DNA of 64,000 bases from Girardinichthys multiradiatus (lineage: Eukaryota > Chordata > Actinopteri > Cyprinodontiformes > Goodeidae), in the NCBI RefSeq assembly GCF_021462225.1, contig NC_061815.1, positions 50,147,373 to 50,211,372 on the forward strand. Direction: 5' to 3'. The position numbers were made by a program, and so were the translations under genes. The notes under the pieces are model-generated. The model saw only the letters and a list, made by a program, of their open reading frames with translations. It did not search any database and had not been told where the DNA came from. Below, piece after piece: positions 45,060 through 56,329 of this stretch. Positions within the stretch are counted from its first letter, which is position 1. Every line of letters begins with the position of its first letter.

Positions 45060-45500
45060 TCGGGCCTGCGTTGGGGGACAGAACCACAGTTTGGAATTCA
45101 GAGGAAAAGGAAGAAGGCAATTAGGATTCCTTGCGTAACTGGGAGGTTCAGAGAGCCAAATTAGGCATACCTATGAACCGGCGAGACAGATGGAGAGCAA
45201 GGAAGGAGGAATGGGAAAGCAAAGCTCTAAAAGGGCTTTGTGGAAAATAACAAGAGATTAGGAGAGGAAGTGAATGCATTTGGAAACCAGGCATTGGATG
45301 GAGAACAACAAAGGATGAAAGGAAGATAAAGAAATGGGCTAGACAAAGATATGGACGCAGGGCCCAATAGAGTGAGTGAAAAAGTGGAAAGAGGAAATGT
45401 CACGGTGTCAGAAAGATAAAGCAGAGAGAGGAAACTGCTGTTGATGTTAGAAAAACAGAAACAAGTCCAAGTAAAATCTGAGGTCAAGGTGAGAAAGAAA
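45060..45500 (+). other. Purine-rich tract
   Basis: The plus strand is strongly A/G-biased (GAGGAAAAGGAAGAAGGCAA, GGAAAGAGGAAATG and similar). No tandem unit is obvious. The long minus-strand frame across it (45227-45532) is a consequence of composition. A similar tract lies at 47925-48250. Confidence 0.6.
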
Positions 45501-46879
45501 AAAGAGGCAACCTGCAGTGACCCACCATGCAAAAAAACTGAATTTATGGTTTACAACAGCTGCAAACACTTCCGCTTTTCATCGCATTAAACTTTCTGGA
45601 CTTACCTGATCTGTCATTTCTCCTGCATACCTGCCTGGTGCTCCTCATTCTGGGTTCGACCAGCACCTCAAACCATAAGACATGTGTGTAGAAGTCAGAC
45701 AGGATGCCTGTCCAAGGCAGGAGGTTGACTGGTTTCAGGACCAGGAGTATTAATTCCCAGAACACATGATGTTTGCATTCTTGCTTTCTACTGTTTCCCT
45801 CCTGCAAATACACACATGCCCACCTTATCTCTGGCTGAATTGGAAACAAACAGTCGTTAGGCCTCTTTTATCAAAGCCTGCTGTTAGCTGCCTGACATGC
45901 AGGTGGTCAGTTAAATTAGATATGGAGCATTAGTGCTGGGTGGGATGGACACCCAGGCTTTAACAGTCCAGGTGCAAACAAACAGAAAAGCTTCATCAGC
46001 CCATTGTTGCTGAAATCCTCAGTTTGCTGGTTTTTAGGGAAAATCTCTCCACTCTGACCAGGTCTTTCCATCTATCAGATGAAACGAGGAACTGATTCTG
46101 AATTGTTTCACCAGTGCTGCATTTCACATACTGACTGTAAATCAGATAAACAGTTGAAAACCTGGTGCTGTTCAGGTGAAGGCTGCAGACCGCTCAGACC
46201 TTTGCATGCAGCAGCAACATGCAAACACATGACGGCATCATGCAGCCTTTGTTGGATAAAACTCCCAACATTCAACAGGATCTAAGTGCCTGTTTTCAAA
46301 CCACACCTAGCTGTCAGCCATCAAGCAATCAGTGTGTAGTTCCCTACCAAAGGTCCAGCTGTAGCTGTGCTCCTGCATGCCGGACCATTTTCAGATTCCC
46401 ATGGCCGCTCCTACTGAGTGCAGTGCACAAAGGCCTTCAAATGAACATGTTCATGAGAGGTGGAGAACTTGGAGAACCTTAAACTGAACAACATGGATTT
46501 ATACTTGAAGAACTTGAGGAATGAAAGCAGGTTCATGTTGGGCCTTAGTGTGTTTTCACACAGTCTATTTGTTTTCGTCCGAATCAGTTGATGAGTTTGT
46601 TACCTTTTAATGGTTTCTTTCTACACAGAGGAAACTGAAGCTGACAAGAAACAAAAACCAGAGCAGAATGTTCAAACTGTCGGATGTGTCTGGTTCAGGA
46701 GAACCAAATATAAATACAGGAAGCAGATTCTGAGCTGGTAGAAAACATGGAGAATTTAATCTTATCATGAGTGTGTTTCTGTATTTTATTTCAGGTAAAA
46801 TTATCTGAGAAGTATACAGAATACTTTTGAGATAACATCTTAAAAGCTGCATGGGGCTTTATACTTCAACAAGACCTTG

Positions 46880-47150
46880 TTCATTAGTTTGTTTGCTCTA
46901 CTGCATCCCACAATGCAATGCTACCCTGGCTATGGGAAGGCGTTTGGATCAAGCCTGCAGCGAACACCTGGTAGCTGTGTGGGATCGAGGTCGGATCACG
47001 TTCACACCATAAACAGACCGCTCTAGTGTTCGGTTGGAACCGTACCGAGACCACCTCCTCCAAACGGTCTTGGCACGGTTGTTTTGGTCTGCACCCTGCA
47101 GCGATTGCTGGGTTCACATCTACACAAGTGGACCGCTAGGTTTCTGTTGC
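46880..47150. mobile_element. Possible DNA-transposon fragment
   Basis: GGATCACGTTCACACCATAA, ACCGTACCGAGACCACCTCC and GGCACGGTTG resemble a fish repeat built around GGACCAAAC-like and GTTCACAC motifs. A distantly similar piece is at about 63430-63560. Assignment is weak. Confidence 0.35.
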
Positions 47151-47479
47151 TTGAACTAATTTATTTCCCACAAAAACAGAAATATACACGAAAGTGAGAT
47201 ACTAATTGAAGATGTAGCAAAACCCAGACACCAGGAGACAGTCATATTTTGAGTGTGAACCCAGTGTTTTATTATCCATGCAGCCATCAGGTCACAACTA
47301 CATTAAACACCAAACACCAACCTAAGCAGCAACATTGAACAGAGCCCATTTATTGTAACAGCAGCTTTGCTCATGGTGTTTCAGCGCTGGTCACATCCAT
47401 TCCCAAATAGTCAGTCAGTTTGTATAACTGCCGACCCTCCACCTCTCTGCTAGTGTAGACAGACACAACGTCAAACTTT

Positions 47480-47568
47480 CTGACCAATCCCTTGTGGCGT
47501 GAAGAGAAAGAACCAGCTCCCAATCAGGAGCCGGCTCTTAGAGCCGTTCTTGACGAACACATCACTAC
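47480..47568 (-). mobile_element. hAT-like terminal fragment
   Basis: Read on the minus strand it is TAGTGATGTGTTCGTCAAGA, then GGCTCTAAGAGCCGGCTCCT. This short palindromic GGCTC/GAGCC pattern is typical of a fish hAT terminus. The same type of end occurs in the other orientation at 63588. Confidence 0.55.
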
Positions 47569-47924
47569 AGTCTAGAGGTATTCCTACCAACAGATCTAAT
47601 CTGAGGCAAATCTGCATAGCTTCTCTGCATCACTTCTTAATCTGCTAAAATACCAACCTGTTTGACAAAAACAAGCTCAAAAATACAGTTTATAAACCTA
47701 CAGAAACTGTAAATGAAGCTTCTTGAGATGACACAGTTCAGTTAAATAAATGTGTTGTTTCTAGGGGAACCCTTACCCTGCCCGTCTGGCATCAGCTTCA
47801 GATTTTCACCTCTCATGTGCTGTTGTTAGATCGGGCCGATTTCTTTACGCTGTACCTGGAACTGTATCCCCACTGTTTGTTTGACTGCAGAGCCGTCTCC
47901 CTGGTGAGAGCAAGAGTTCCCACT

Positions 47925-48250
47925 GTGAGCAAGAGAGAGATGAAGATAACGATGGAGAGATTAGCTGTGGAGAGAGCAGGAAAAATGCAGCCAACTGTAA
48001 CAAATAAGTGAACAATGAGATAAAAGACGAGAGATTACAGGCGGAGAGACAGATGAAGAAGTAAAAACATTGTTTGGTCAACTGTGAAGTAGTGAGTGAT
48101 AAGGAAGCAGAGAATGAGAGTGGGGAGAGACAGATTGCCTCCAAATGTTGAAGAAAGTCCAGGTAGAAAGAAGAGTGGCAGAGTGAGGAAAGGATGGATG
48201 GAGATGACGAGGAGGGCAATGGAGCTTTTTGGATTAAATGCTGTCTCAGA
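47925..48250 (+). other. Second purine-rich tract
   Basis: GAGAGAGATGAAGATAACGA, GGAGAGACAGATGAAGAAG and similar runs dominate, with few pyrimidines. No repeat unit or gene is supported. Confidence 0.6.
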
Positions 48251-48389
48251 ACCACTCTGAGAAAGAGGACACCTGAAATTACAAATGGACACCAGGAACA
48301 AGTTCATCAAGGAGGCAGCACCCTCTAAATGCTCCGAATAATAAATCAACAATATCCCATTTATTCCCACAGCCTCCCGTTTAAAGTAA

Positions 48390-48760
48390 CTACAGAGTTG
48401 ATGGGAAGATGGATGGAGCTCATTCCAGGATGACCCTGGAAGAACCTGTTAGATGCTGCAGAAGACCTAAGACTGGGATGGAGGTTCACCTTGCTGCAGG
48501 ACAATCACCCTGAACATACAGCCTGAGAAACAGTGGATGGTTTAGATCAAAGCAGATTCAAGTGTTAGAATGGCCTAGTCAAAGTCAAGACTTGAAACCT
48601 GATGTTCATAGACGTTCTCAATCCAATCTGACTGAGCTTGAGCTGTTCTGCAAAGAAGAATGAGCAAAAATGTTCAGTCTGTAGATGTTTGAAGCCAGTA
48701 GATAAAACCCAAAAGACCTTCAGCTGAACCTGTAGGGAAAGAGGGTGTGAATACAAATGT
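48390..48760 (+). mobile_element. Tc1-like relic lacking the DDE glutamate
   Basis: GTTGATGGGAAGATGGATGG, TTAGAATGGCCTAGTCAAAG and CAATCCAATCTGACTGAGCT align with the family at 42464. Between GTCAAAGTC and AAGACTTGAAACC the segment coding for PIENLW is missing, so the catalytic glutamate is deleted. Confidence 0.75.
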
Positions 48761-50305
48761 CTGCCACACATTTCAGATTTCTGATTTAAAAATTAAGATT
48801 TTTCTCCTGTTTGAATAAAACCTATGATGCTTGTGGCTGTGATGTGACAAAAAATGAAGAAGTTTGAGGAGTCTTGGCTCAAAATGGTCTATGATGATTT
48901 ATTATTAGTGCTGTGAGATGCTGAAAGCTGCATCATGTAGAAAAGTGTTAAGGCTCATTCTAGGATTTTCTTTTTCCCAGGTCAAGAATCTTTAGGTCCA
49001 AATCAGATTGTACTTTAGCTCAGTGTGGGAATTCTTGTGGGTCGCTCTCATTTGTGTCAGATAAGAGCTTGAAAGCATTCATTACCCTGGAGGCCTTTGA
49101 GGACACCCTGGTGGGCCATGGTGCTGAGTTTGGTCCTAAGGCAAGTACTGGTCTGGTCTACAGTGGGGCTCCCAGTCTGAGCCTGTGGTATGGCTCCTAT
49201 TAGCAGAGCTTGTCATGGTGGTGTCGGGGTCCCTTTTGAAACCTAATATGGTCTTAAATCAGATTTATAAATGTTTAGGTGTGTTATGAAAAGCATTCAG
49301 ACTGCCTGCCTGGTGAATGCGTGTGTGTGTGTGTGTCGCCTTGATTCCTTTAGCGTCTCAATACTCAATAAACAGTAGACTCTTTTAAAGGGAGCCAGTG
49401 TATATACAAACACACTCATAGGGTGTCAGTTCCTATTGCGGTGTGTATACATCGTGCACCCGTAGTTAAAACAGATTGAATGACATCCAGGAAACCTGAC
49501 GAGCTTTTAAACTGTGTTGATGGAAAGAGAAAATAATCGTTTCCCTGTTTGGTTTTTTTGTGGGGAGATTTTGCACTGGAAATTGTGCCTAAATTGTTGT
49601 TGCCATCAGTTCAGCTGGAGTGTTTGTATGTTTTGGCTTCCCTCTGCTTGTGTTAGTATGTTTGTGTGCTTCTGTTCATGTGTGTGGCCTCAGATGCTAT
49701 GCAGGCCGTCCTCACACTCTGTCTCACTGCCACATTCATGAATTTGTCTGAGGAGACAGAAAAATGCAGATAAACACACAGACTCATATTCCTTGTAGTG
49801 TTGCAGGAATATTAGCTTCCGCAGGGAAAATAAGTCCCCAGCATCACCTTCCTACGTTACACTACTCTAACACACAGTTCGATCTCCAGATAAACCAGGG
49901 TGCCATGAATTTTATAGAAAGGCTGTAAAACTCTAAGCTATGAGCATCACAACTCTGAGACACCTAAGATACTGCACATATGTGCAACAGTTACATTTAT
50001 GATATCATGCCATCCTATGCAGACACTCAGTCTACTCTGAGAAGGATCTACCTACCTCAGCATGACGAATGGTTGGAGTGGCATCTTCAAACCATGAATA
50101 AACCCTACAGTGAATTTTACACCTTTGCTCCCAGTACACATGCTCTATACTCCAAACAGGTTCTTATGACCAGTTATTTTACATTGACACCTCCATTCAT
50201 CATGTTTTCAGACACAGACGGGACAAGGAAGGAAACGGTCTGTTTTACTGATGACCAAACTGATGCTCCAAGTCTGATGTGTAACCATTCTGTTTCTCTC
50301 TGCAG

Positions 50306-50377
50306 GGATTTAAACAGAAACAACATCACCAGAATCACTAAAGTGGACTTTTCTGGGCTGAAGAACCTCAGGATTCT
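50306..50377 (+). CDS. slit3: slit3 exon 2: first leucine-rich repeat
   Basis: The exon is exactly 72 bp (24 codons), phase 2 on both sides, as usual for single-LRR exons of slit genes. With CT from exon 1 the first base completes a leucine codon. The product reads DLNRNNITRITKVDFSGLKN then LRIL, a full LRR (N-x-I-x-x-I...F-x-G-L-x-x-L). The acceptor is TTTCTCTCTGCAG and the donor GTAAGTGTG at 50378. RNNITRITK plus GLKNLR favours SLIT3 over SLIT1 (HKNDF) and SLIT2 (GLRHL). Confidence 0.92.
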
Positions 50378-50974
50378 GTAAGTGTGTTTCTTCCTCATAA
50401 GCAATGTCAAGAAACCCTTAAAAATTGCTGGGAAATGTGATGATAGATCTGATGTTTACCAGCTGAAAAACATTATTGGAAATTATTCTTTTATTGATCT
50501 TTTAAAGAAGCAGTAAAGTTCACAACACAACTTCAAACAAGCTTAATGACCGGTTTGATCACAAAAAGCTAAATTATCTGAGCAATGATCTTACCGTTGG
50601 TTCTGGAAATAGATTCTTCAAACTGCTTTGAACCCAGAGGTCAAAAGGTGACCTGCAGCCTTACGGAAACAATTATCTTCATTCTGTTGTTCAGCATCTA
50701 AAAGCTTCACAATTAGAAACTGAGCTTTCATCTTTCAGCTTTTTAATCAAACCATCTCTCCAGGCTCATTGAATTGACTGCATGTTCGGAAAGAAATCCA
50801 GAAGCATAAGATTCACCTGGAAGGATGTCCGCATTAGTCATGAAGACAATCGGTCTTCAGCACGGTATTAAGATCCAGAAGCTGACTTTAGATCCGAACT
50901 TTCCAAGAAATCAATACAAAATAAATCCATTAGGTAAAGAACCAACTGGAAAAGTTAAAGTTATTAAATTCTCT

Positions 50975-51292
50975 GCGTAATTGAGGTGGAAGGAAAATTA
51001 TTTATGGTTTGGAAATGTTGACAAAGCTGGTCAGAGCAAGTCTTGAAAACTGATGTTCTCAGATGTTCTTCATCCAGTCTGACTGGGCTTTAGCTGTTTT
51101 ATAAAGAAGAAACAAAGTATGTAGATGTTCAAAGCTGGTAGAAACAAACCCTAGAAGACCTGCAACTGGACCTCTAGCCAGTTATATTTGTGAAAAATGT
51201 TGAAAAGCAAGAATGTTTTCCTTCTACGTCTATTTCACTACTTAGTGTTGGTCAGTTCAGGGGATGTTAATACTTTTGGAAGGCACTTTGTT
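50975..51292 (+). mobile_element. Tc1-like relic with both outer parts
   Basis: GAGGTGGAAGGAAAATTATT belongs to the left end of the family at 42464. CTTCATCCAGTCTGACTGGG, AAAGCTGGTAGAAAC and the terminal AATACTTTTGGAAGGCACTT belong to the right end. The centre with the transposase is deleted. Confidence 0.7.
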
Positions 51293-52318
51293 TGTCTATC
51301 CTTACTGAAACCTATATTTTTGTCTGTAAAACGGCCCGTTAACCAAAAAAACCACCATGCTGTAGCAATTAAGCTGGCGCTATATTTACCTAATGGGCCT
51401 GTATGTGCCTATAGGGAAAACAAACCTCCATAAAATAAAGTGTCCCGTCCTAATAAGGGCTTCCAGGTCTGGAGAGAATGCAAATATTCTATACAAGCAC
51501 ATAAATTCTGCAACTAGTGGCCATTTATTAGGTTAGATAATAGAGTAATTAGGAGGTAACATAACAGTTATAAGCAGCAAGACAACAAGACGTTGAGCTT
51601 GTTACAATATGATGATTTACCAGTTCTGCACGATTGTTGGCAAGAACTTAGGCTATTTATATGAAGCAGTAAAAGGTCAAAGGTTAAATGTTCACCACAG
51701 TCTCATGACAAAGAACAAGAACTTAATTCATCAGTGGAAAGTCCTTGGATCAGCAGATAATATTTAACAGATATTTGTGACCATAAAGATAACAAACCTC
51801 TGATTTGATGTAATTGTATAAATAATGGTTGTGATCATCTGATCTCCATTCAGGACTACTGTTTCCCTCAAAACGTCTTCTATTGGTCTCACACTTTGAC
51901 ATTTCTGTGCAACCATTACTGTCCAACTAGAGAAACATAAGCCTTGTGAGAACATGAGAAGAAGAAGAAACGATCAAAGAAAAGAGTGACAGTGTCAGTG
52001 AGTTACTAATATCCTAACTTTGATGTTTAAGTGCATTTGATAGCAAATATCTTGAGAGAAATGAAGAGATAACAACTTCCTGAACTCAAAAAGTCTTTGG
52101 TCTGAGTCGGACATGTTACTGTAGTATCTTAATGACCTGAAATGAAATAAAATTGTTTGGCTGGTGATTTTTTTTCTTCACTTGTCCTTTGGTCTGTGAT
52201 TCAGAAAGTACATTTCATGCACTGATCATTTAAATGGCTGCATTTAGCAGAAAGTAGCTGCTTATCTGCTCTGTCCTAATTGACTCCACAGGCTCTCACT
52301 CTTTCAGCTTAAACGCCT

Positions 52319-52350
<32 letters not shown>

Positions 52351-52814
52351 CAAGGGCTTTAATAACTATAATCACTGCTGGCTGCATGCAGCTTCCCTCC
52401 TCTCTCCATTTTAACCAGAGCGGTAGATAAAAATACTCTCAACACAAACTAGGAGTGGAAATAAGTTTCTTTAGATGAGTGTTTCATTTTTCAGAGCGCT
52501 TGTTTAACTGTGTTTTCAAGTAGGATTTGGATCTTATTTTAGTTTATGTTTGAGGTCATATCTGTGCTTCTGTACTTGACAAACTGTGGGTAAAAAGTAA
52601 AAGTAAGTGATTTTATCCTGTCAGTAGGGAGGAGAAGAAAGACCAGGGAAAGTGTGTCTTTGCGTGTGAAAGGCAAGCAGCTTGTTTCATGTGGTTGGTG
52701 ATAAACTGCTGTGACATTTGCCTGCACCAAAGCTCTCAGAGACACTGGGAGGAGATGTCCTGGGAAAGAGAAGATAGTCTGAGAAAACAGACATGCGGAT
52801 GCACTCTGTACAGT

Positions 52815-53175
52815 TAAGCTCCAAATTATTCACACCTCTCGCAGGTTCAGGCATGAAATTATTTTCACTCAACAGAAGCTTCTTAAACAAAATGAGACAT
52901 GAGAATATTTCAGAAGATAAGAAAACAATGAGAGGGAGTATCAGTTTTTAAATGTATTTATATTTTAATATAATATCATGTTGCAAATTATTCATACCCT
53001 TTAATGAAAATGTAAAATCTGTTTTAGCATCACAACAATCAACCTCTTCTTCTAACTGCTCAGCAGCTTTCCGAGTGTTTCCTCTAGTATTTATATGAAA
53101 GTATTCACCACCCTGCACTTTTTCCACATGTGGTTTCTGTTCCAGCCTTCTTCCAGAAAAACGTCTGCACACAAT
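52815..53175 (-). mobile_element. Tc1-like relic, terminal region
   Basis: TTATTCACACCTCTCGCAGG and GAAATTATTTTCACTCAACA, then TTGCAAATTATTCATACCCT, resemble the end of another fish Tc1 element. The rest is too decayed to translate. Confidence 0.5.
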
Positions 53176-53194
53176 ACCACCATGACAATGTGAG

Positions 53195-54225
53195 AGAAGT
53201 TTGTTTGAGATTTTTGCAAATTTATTACAAATAGAAAACGTAGAAATCACATTTACATAAGTATTCAGTCTTGAATACTATGTTGATCCACCTTTGGCAG
53301 CAATGATGACACAAGCTTAGCGAACCCATCTTTAGGGAGGTTCACCCATTTTTCTTTGCTGAACATCTCAAGCTCCTTCAGGTTGGATGGGAGACATATG
53401 TGCACAGCCATGTTCAGATCTCTGCAGAGATGTTCAGTTGGATCCAAATCTGGACTCTGGCTTGGTCACTTCAGAACATTCACAAAGTTTCAACATTCAA
53501 AAGTGAAACTTCACTTTTGAGATCTTGGCTGTGTGCTTTGGGTCAATATCCTGCTGAAAAATGAACCGTGGTCCCAGTCAGATGTCAAGACCTCTGGAGC
53601 AGGTTTTCATCCAGGATTGCTGCATTCATCTTTCCCTCTATCCTGACTAGCCAACTAAATATCTCCCTAGCATGATGCTGCCACCACCATGCTTTACTGT
53701 AGGGATGGTATTGGTCTTGTAATGAGCGGTACCTGGGTTCCTCTAAACACGATGCCTAGCATTCACACCATAGAATTCAATCTTTGTCTCATCAGACCAA
53801 AGAATTGAGTTTCAAATGTCTGAGGGTCCTTCAGGTGGATTGCTGCAGATGGTTGTCCTTTTGGAAGGTTCTCCTCTCTCCACAGAGAAATGCTGGAGCT
53901 CTGACGGAGTGACAATGGGGTTCCTGGTCACCTCCCTGAACAAGGCCCTTCTCTCCCCATTGCTCAGTTTAGACACTCTAGGAGGAGTCCTGGTGTTTCT
54001 AAACTTCCATTAACGAATAATGGAAGCCTCTGTGTTCTTTGGGACCTTCAGAGCAGCAGAAACTGTTCTGTATCCTTCCCCAGATGTGTGCCTCGAGACA
54101 ATCCTGTCTCTGACGTCTGCAGACAGTTCCTTTGACTTCATGCTCGGTGTTTGCGTTCTGACATGCACTGTCGGTACCAGGCCTCTGCGGAACTCAATGA
54201 CGGGTTCAGGGTGGGATGCATCTGA
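53195..54225 (-). mobile_element. Tc1-like relic, near full length but decayed
   Basis: The left end is TTTACATAAGTATTCAGTCTT-like. Antisense transposase segments follow in order: the DDE region near 53440-53560, AGCATGATGCTGCCACCACC (the GGGSIML block) near 53668, TCATCAGACCAAAGAATTGA (the SDE/FDETK-type block) near 53788, and an N-terminal HTH near 54010-54140 ending at a start-like TTCATGCTC. The minus frame 54010-54234 includes MKSKELSADVRDRIVSRHTS, a typical Tc1 N terminus. Stops and gaps are frequent. Confidence 0.8.
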
Positions 54226-54447
54226 AGGCTGCAAGATGGTAGCTCTAGAGGGCCCGACATGGGCACCCCTGCTTTATTATAGAACCGCAGTGAGAATCAG
54301 AAGGTTACATCCACTCATCTTGTTTTATTCATTTTAGGGTTTTATTTAATGTTATGAACCACGGTGGGATTATTATGCCAGAAACACCTTCAATTAATTT
54401 TCTAAATAAGAATTTGGCAAAATCTTAAATTTATTGTTGATTTTTTT

Positions 54448-54680
54448 CTAATTCACAGAGAATCTAAATTATGCAGCACATGTCGTCTCAAGGCACTTTA
54501 CAGGAAAACCAGATCCAACTTATATACAGAAATATCCAGTTAATTCAATCCATTGTAGAAAGATCCAAAAACACAGGTAGAAACTCAGGCAGAAACTTCC
54601 AGCAGAACCAGGCTCGGTGTGATCGACCTTCTGCTGGGACTGACTGGGGAAGACGGAGCAGACACACAAAAAGGTTAAAG
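54448..54680 (-). mobile_element. 3' UTR fragment of an L2-type LINE
   Basis: CACATGTCGTCTCAAGGCAC, CAGAAACTTCCAGCAGAACC and CAGGCTCGGTGTGA are the reverse complement of the L2 3' UTR at about 19480-19860, with moderate divergence. Confidence 0.75.
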
Positions 54681-54780
54681 AATTTGGAGGTGGTTTACTT
54701 TGCGCAGTGCATCAGTACCATTGGCCCTGAACTAGACTCTGCTCCTACCACCTCCTTGTTGACAGTTGGTATAGTGTTCT

Positions 54781-55010
54781 AATGGTGCGTTCACACCAAA
54801 CGCGGTTTCTGCGAAAGGAGCGGCCAATTTACATGTTATCCCTATGTAGAGGCGCGTTCAGGAGCGGAGCGGCGCGGTGCGAAGGATGCGGAAGGCGCGG
54901 CGCAGAAGGCGCGGCAAGTGAAGCGGGAGCGGATCGGCACAATGGACGTGTTGAAAAATCGGAACTTTTCCCTAAATTTGCGTCGCATCAACCAATCAGG
55001 GACTGGATGT
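54781..55010. mobile_element. GC-rich end of a DNA transposon, possibly PIF/Harbinger
   Basis: GGTGCGTTCACACCAAACGC followed by GGAGCGGAGCGGCGCGG and GGCGCGGCGCAGAAGGCGCG is the style of a fish Harbinger-like terminus. It is an isolated GC-rich island in an AT-rich intron. No partner end was found. Confidence 0.5.
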
Positions 55011-55019
55011 GACTGTTAA

Positions 55020-55440
55020 GGTTTCTAAGGTTTCACCTGGAGTTTGTCTTCTCATTGTGACCAAACAACTCAGTTTGTCTCATCTGAGCATAACACTTTT
55101 CTCCAGAAAGCATTCGACTTGTCCATGTGGGCAGCTGCAGATTCAGTCCAGCTTGCAGGTGCTGATTCTGGAGCACAAGCTTCTTTCTGGGGTTGATGTT
55201 AACTTGTATAGAAAATGACATTGGTGTTCCATCACCATCCAATTTATGATCAGCTTGAACCTTGGGTTTGTATCAGATGATAAATGAAACCTGGACCCAT
55301 TTGAATCTTTCAGCAGAACAATGGTCTCAAAGACACGACTTAACTGCTGGTGGAAGACGTCCTGAGTGGCCTTATTTCCATCTTGGTGCTGTTTGGGGGT
55401 GGTTGTCAGGGGGTGTCCTTGTGGTAGATATTTTGGTCAT
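55020..55440 (-). mobile_element. Tc1-like relic
   Basis: TTTGTCTCATCTGAGCATAA and GTCCATGTGGGCAGCTGCAG are antisense to the region between the first D and the HTH of a Tc1 transposase, and the right half (CAATGGTCTCAAAGACACGA) may derive from its catalytic end. No frame remains. Confidence 0.55.
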
Positions 55441-56329
55441 GTGACAGTGATGCATTAGTACTGGAAGAAGGGTTCAAATGCATCAGTTAAAACCCCAAAG
55501 ACATTCCTGCCAATGATGAGTTCATGTAAACATTGGATTTCAGCCATTGTTCCCAGAGAAGGATCAGTAAAGCGTAACAGTCTTTCAGGATGCCAGACCA
55601 GCGTATAATGTGGTCTTTGCAGAGAAGGGGACTCAGCCTGAGACTTGGAATTCAGTCAAACTTAAGTCACACAAAGAAATACTCGGGTCTTGAATCATAC
55701 TCGTGGTTTTTGACTCGAGTTTTGTGACCAATCTTTCTCACCTGTAATCAGGGGTGAAATGCAGTCAGCTAGTTAGCTGGAGCTTCATAATGCTTCTTAG
55801 AATGAACTCCTGCATTAAATGAGTGTCGATAACAAATAGATTTGACTTACAATAAGGCATCTTGGTTGTGGAATTAGCATCATTACAAAGAGAGGTCCAG
55901 GTTTTATAAGTAAATAGGATATTTCTGTAATAGCGGGTGCTAATTTGCATGCACTATATACAATTTGCACTTGCAATAAGTGGGCGTGTTGTGCACAATT
56001 TTCAAAGATTGTGCATGCAATGGATAACAGGTGCAAAACAGGTACAGACCGCCCTATTTAAATGAGGAAATTGTACGTGCTGCTGGCTGGAGCAAGAGGA
56101 AAAGCCAATAGATCCTCTGCTGTGTTGCTAGAAATATGCAGGGATTGTTACGCTGCATCATTATAAAGGAACCAGTTGTTGATTTGGTCCATGTGCTTTG
56201 TTCAGCTCTCGTGTTTCTGGACTATTGCAACTTTTGTTGTGCTACTCACAGCAGGTTTGTCATCGTAACTCACAACAAATTGGCCAATCAATATTAACAA
56301 TATAAAGGCAAATATGTCTGTTAACTCTA

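Larger units (their letters stand above)
26641..50305 (+). other. slit3: slit3 intron 1 (23.7 kb)
   Basis: The intron runs from GTAAGTGAG at 26641 to a pyrimidine tract and TGCAG ending at 50305. It holds the Gypsy gag, nested Tc1 elements, SINE-like repeat, minisatellite and Tc1 relics listed separately. Stretches where I see nothing beyond short microsatellites are 26641-29900, 36130-38810, 40650-42460, 43090-44470, 45500-46880 and 48770-50300. Notable runs there are poly-G at 28028-28046 and near 37680, and CA/TG tracts at about 37746-37768, 43560-43585 and 49319-49338. Confidence 0.85.

Noticed and set aside
49980..50305. Extension of the exon 2 frame upstream into a 133-codon frame
   Set aside because: The strong acceptor (TTTCTCTCTGCAG) at 50305 and the exact match of the slit exon structure show the upstream part is intron.
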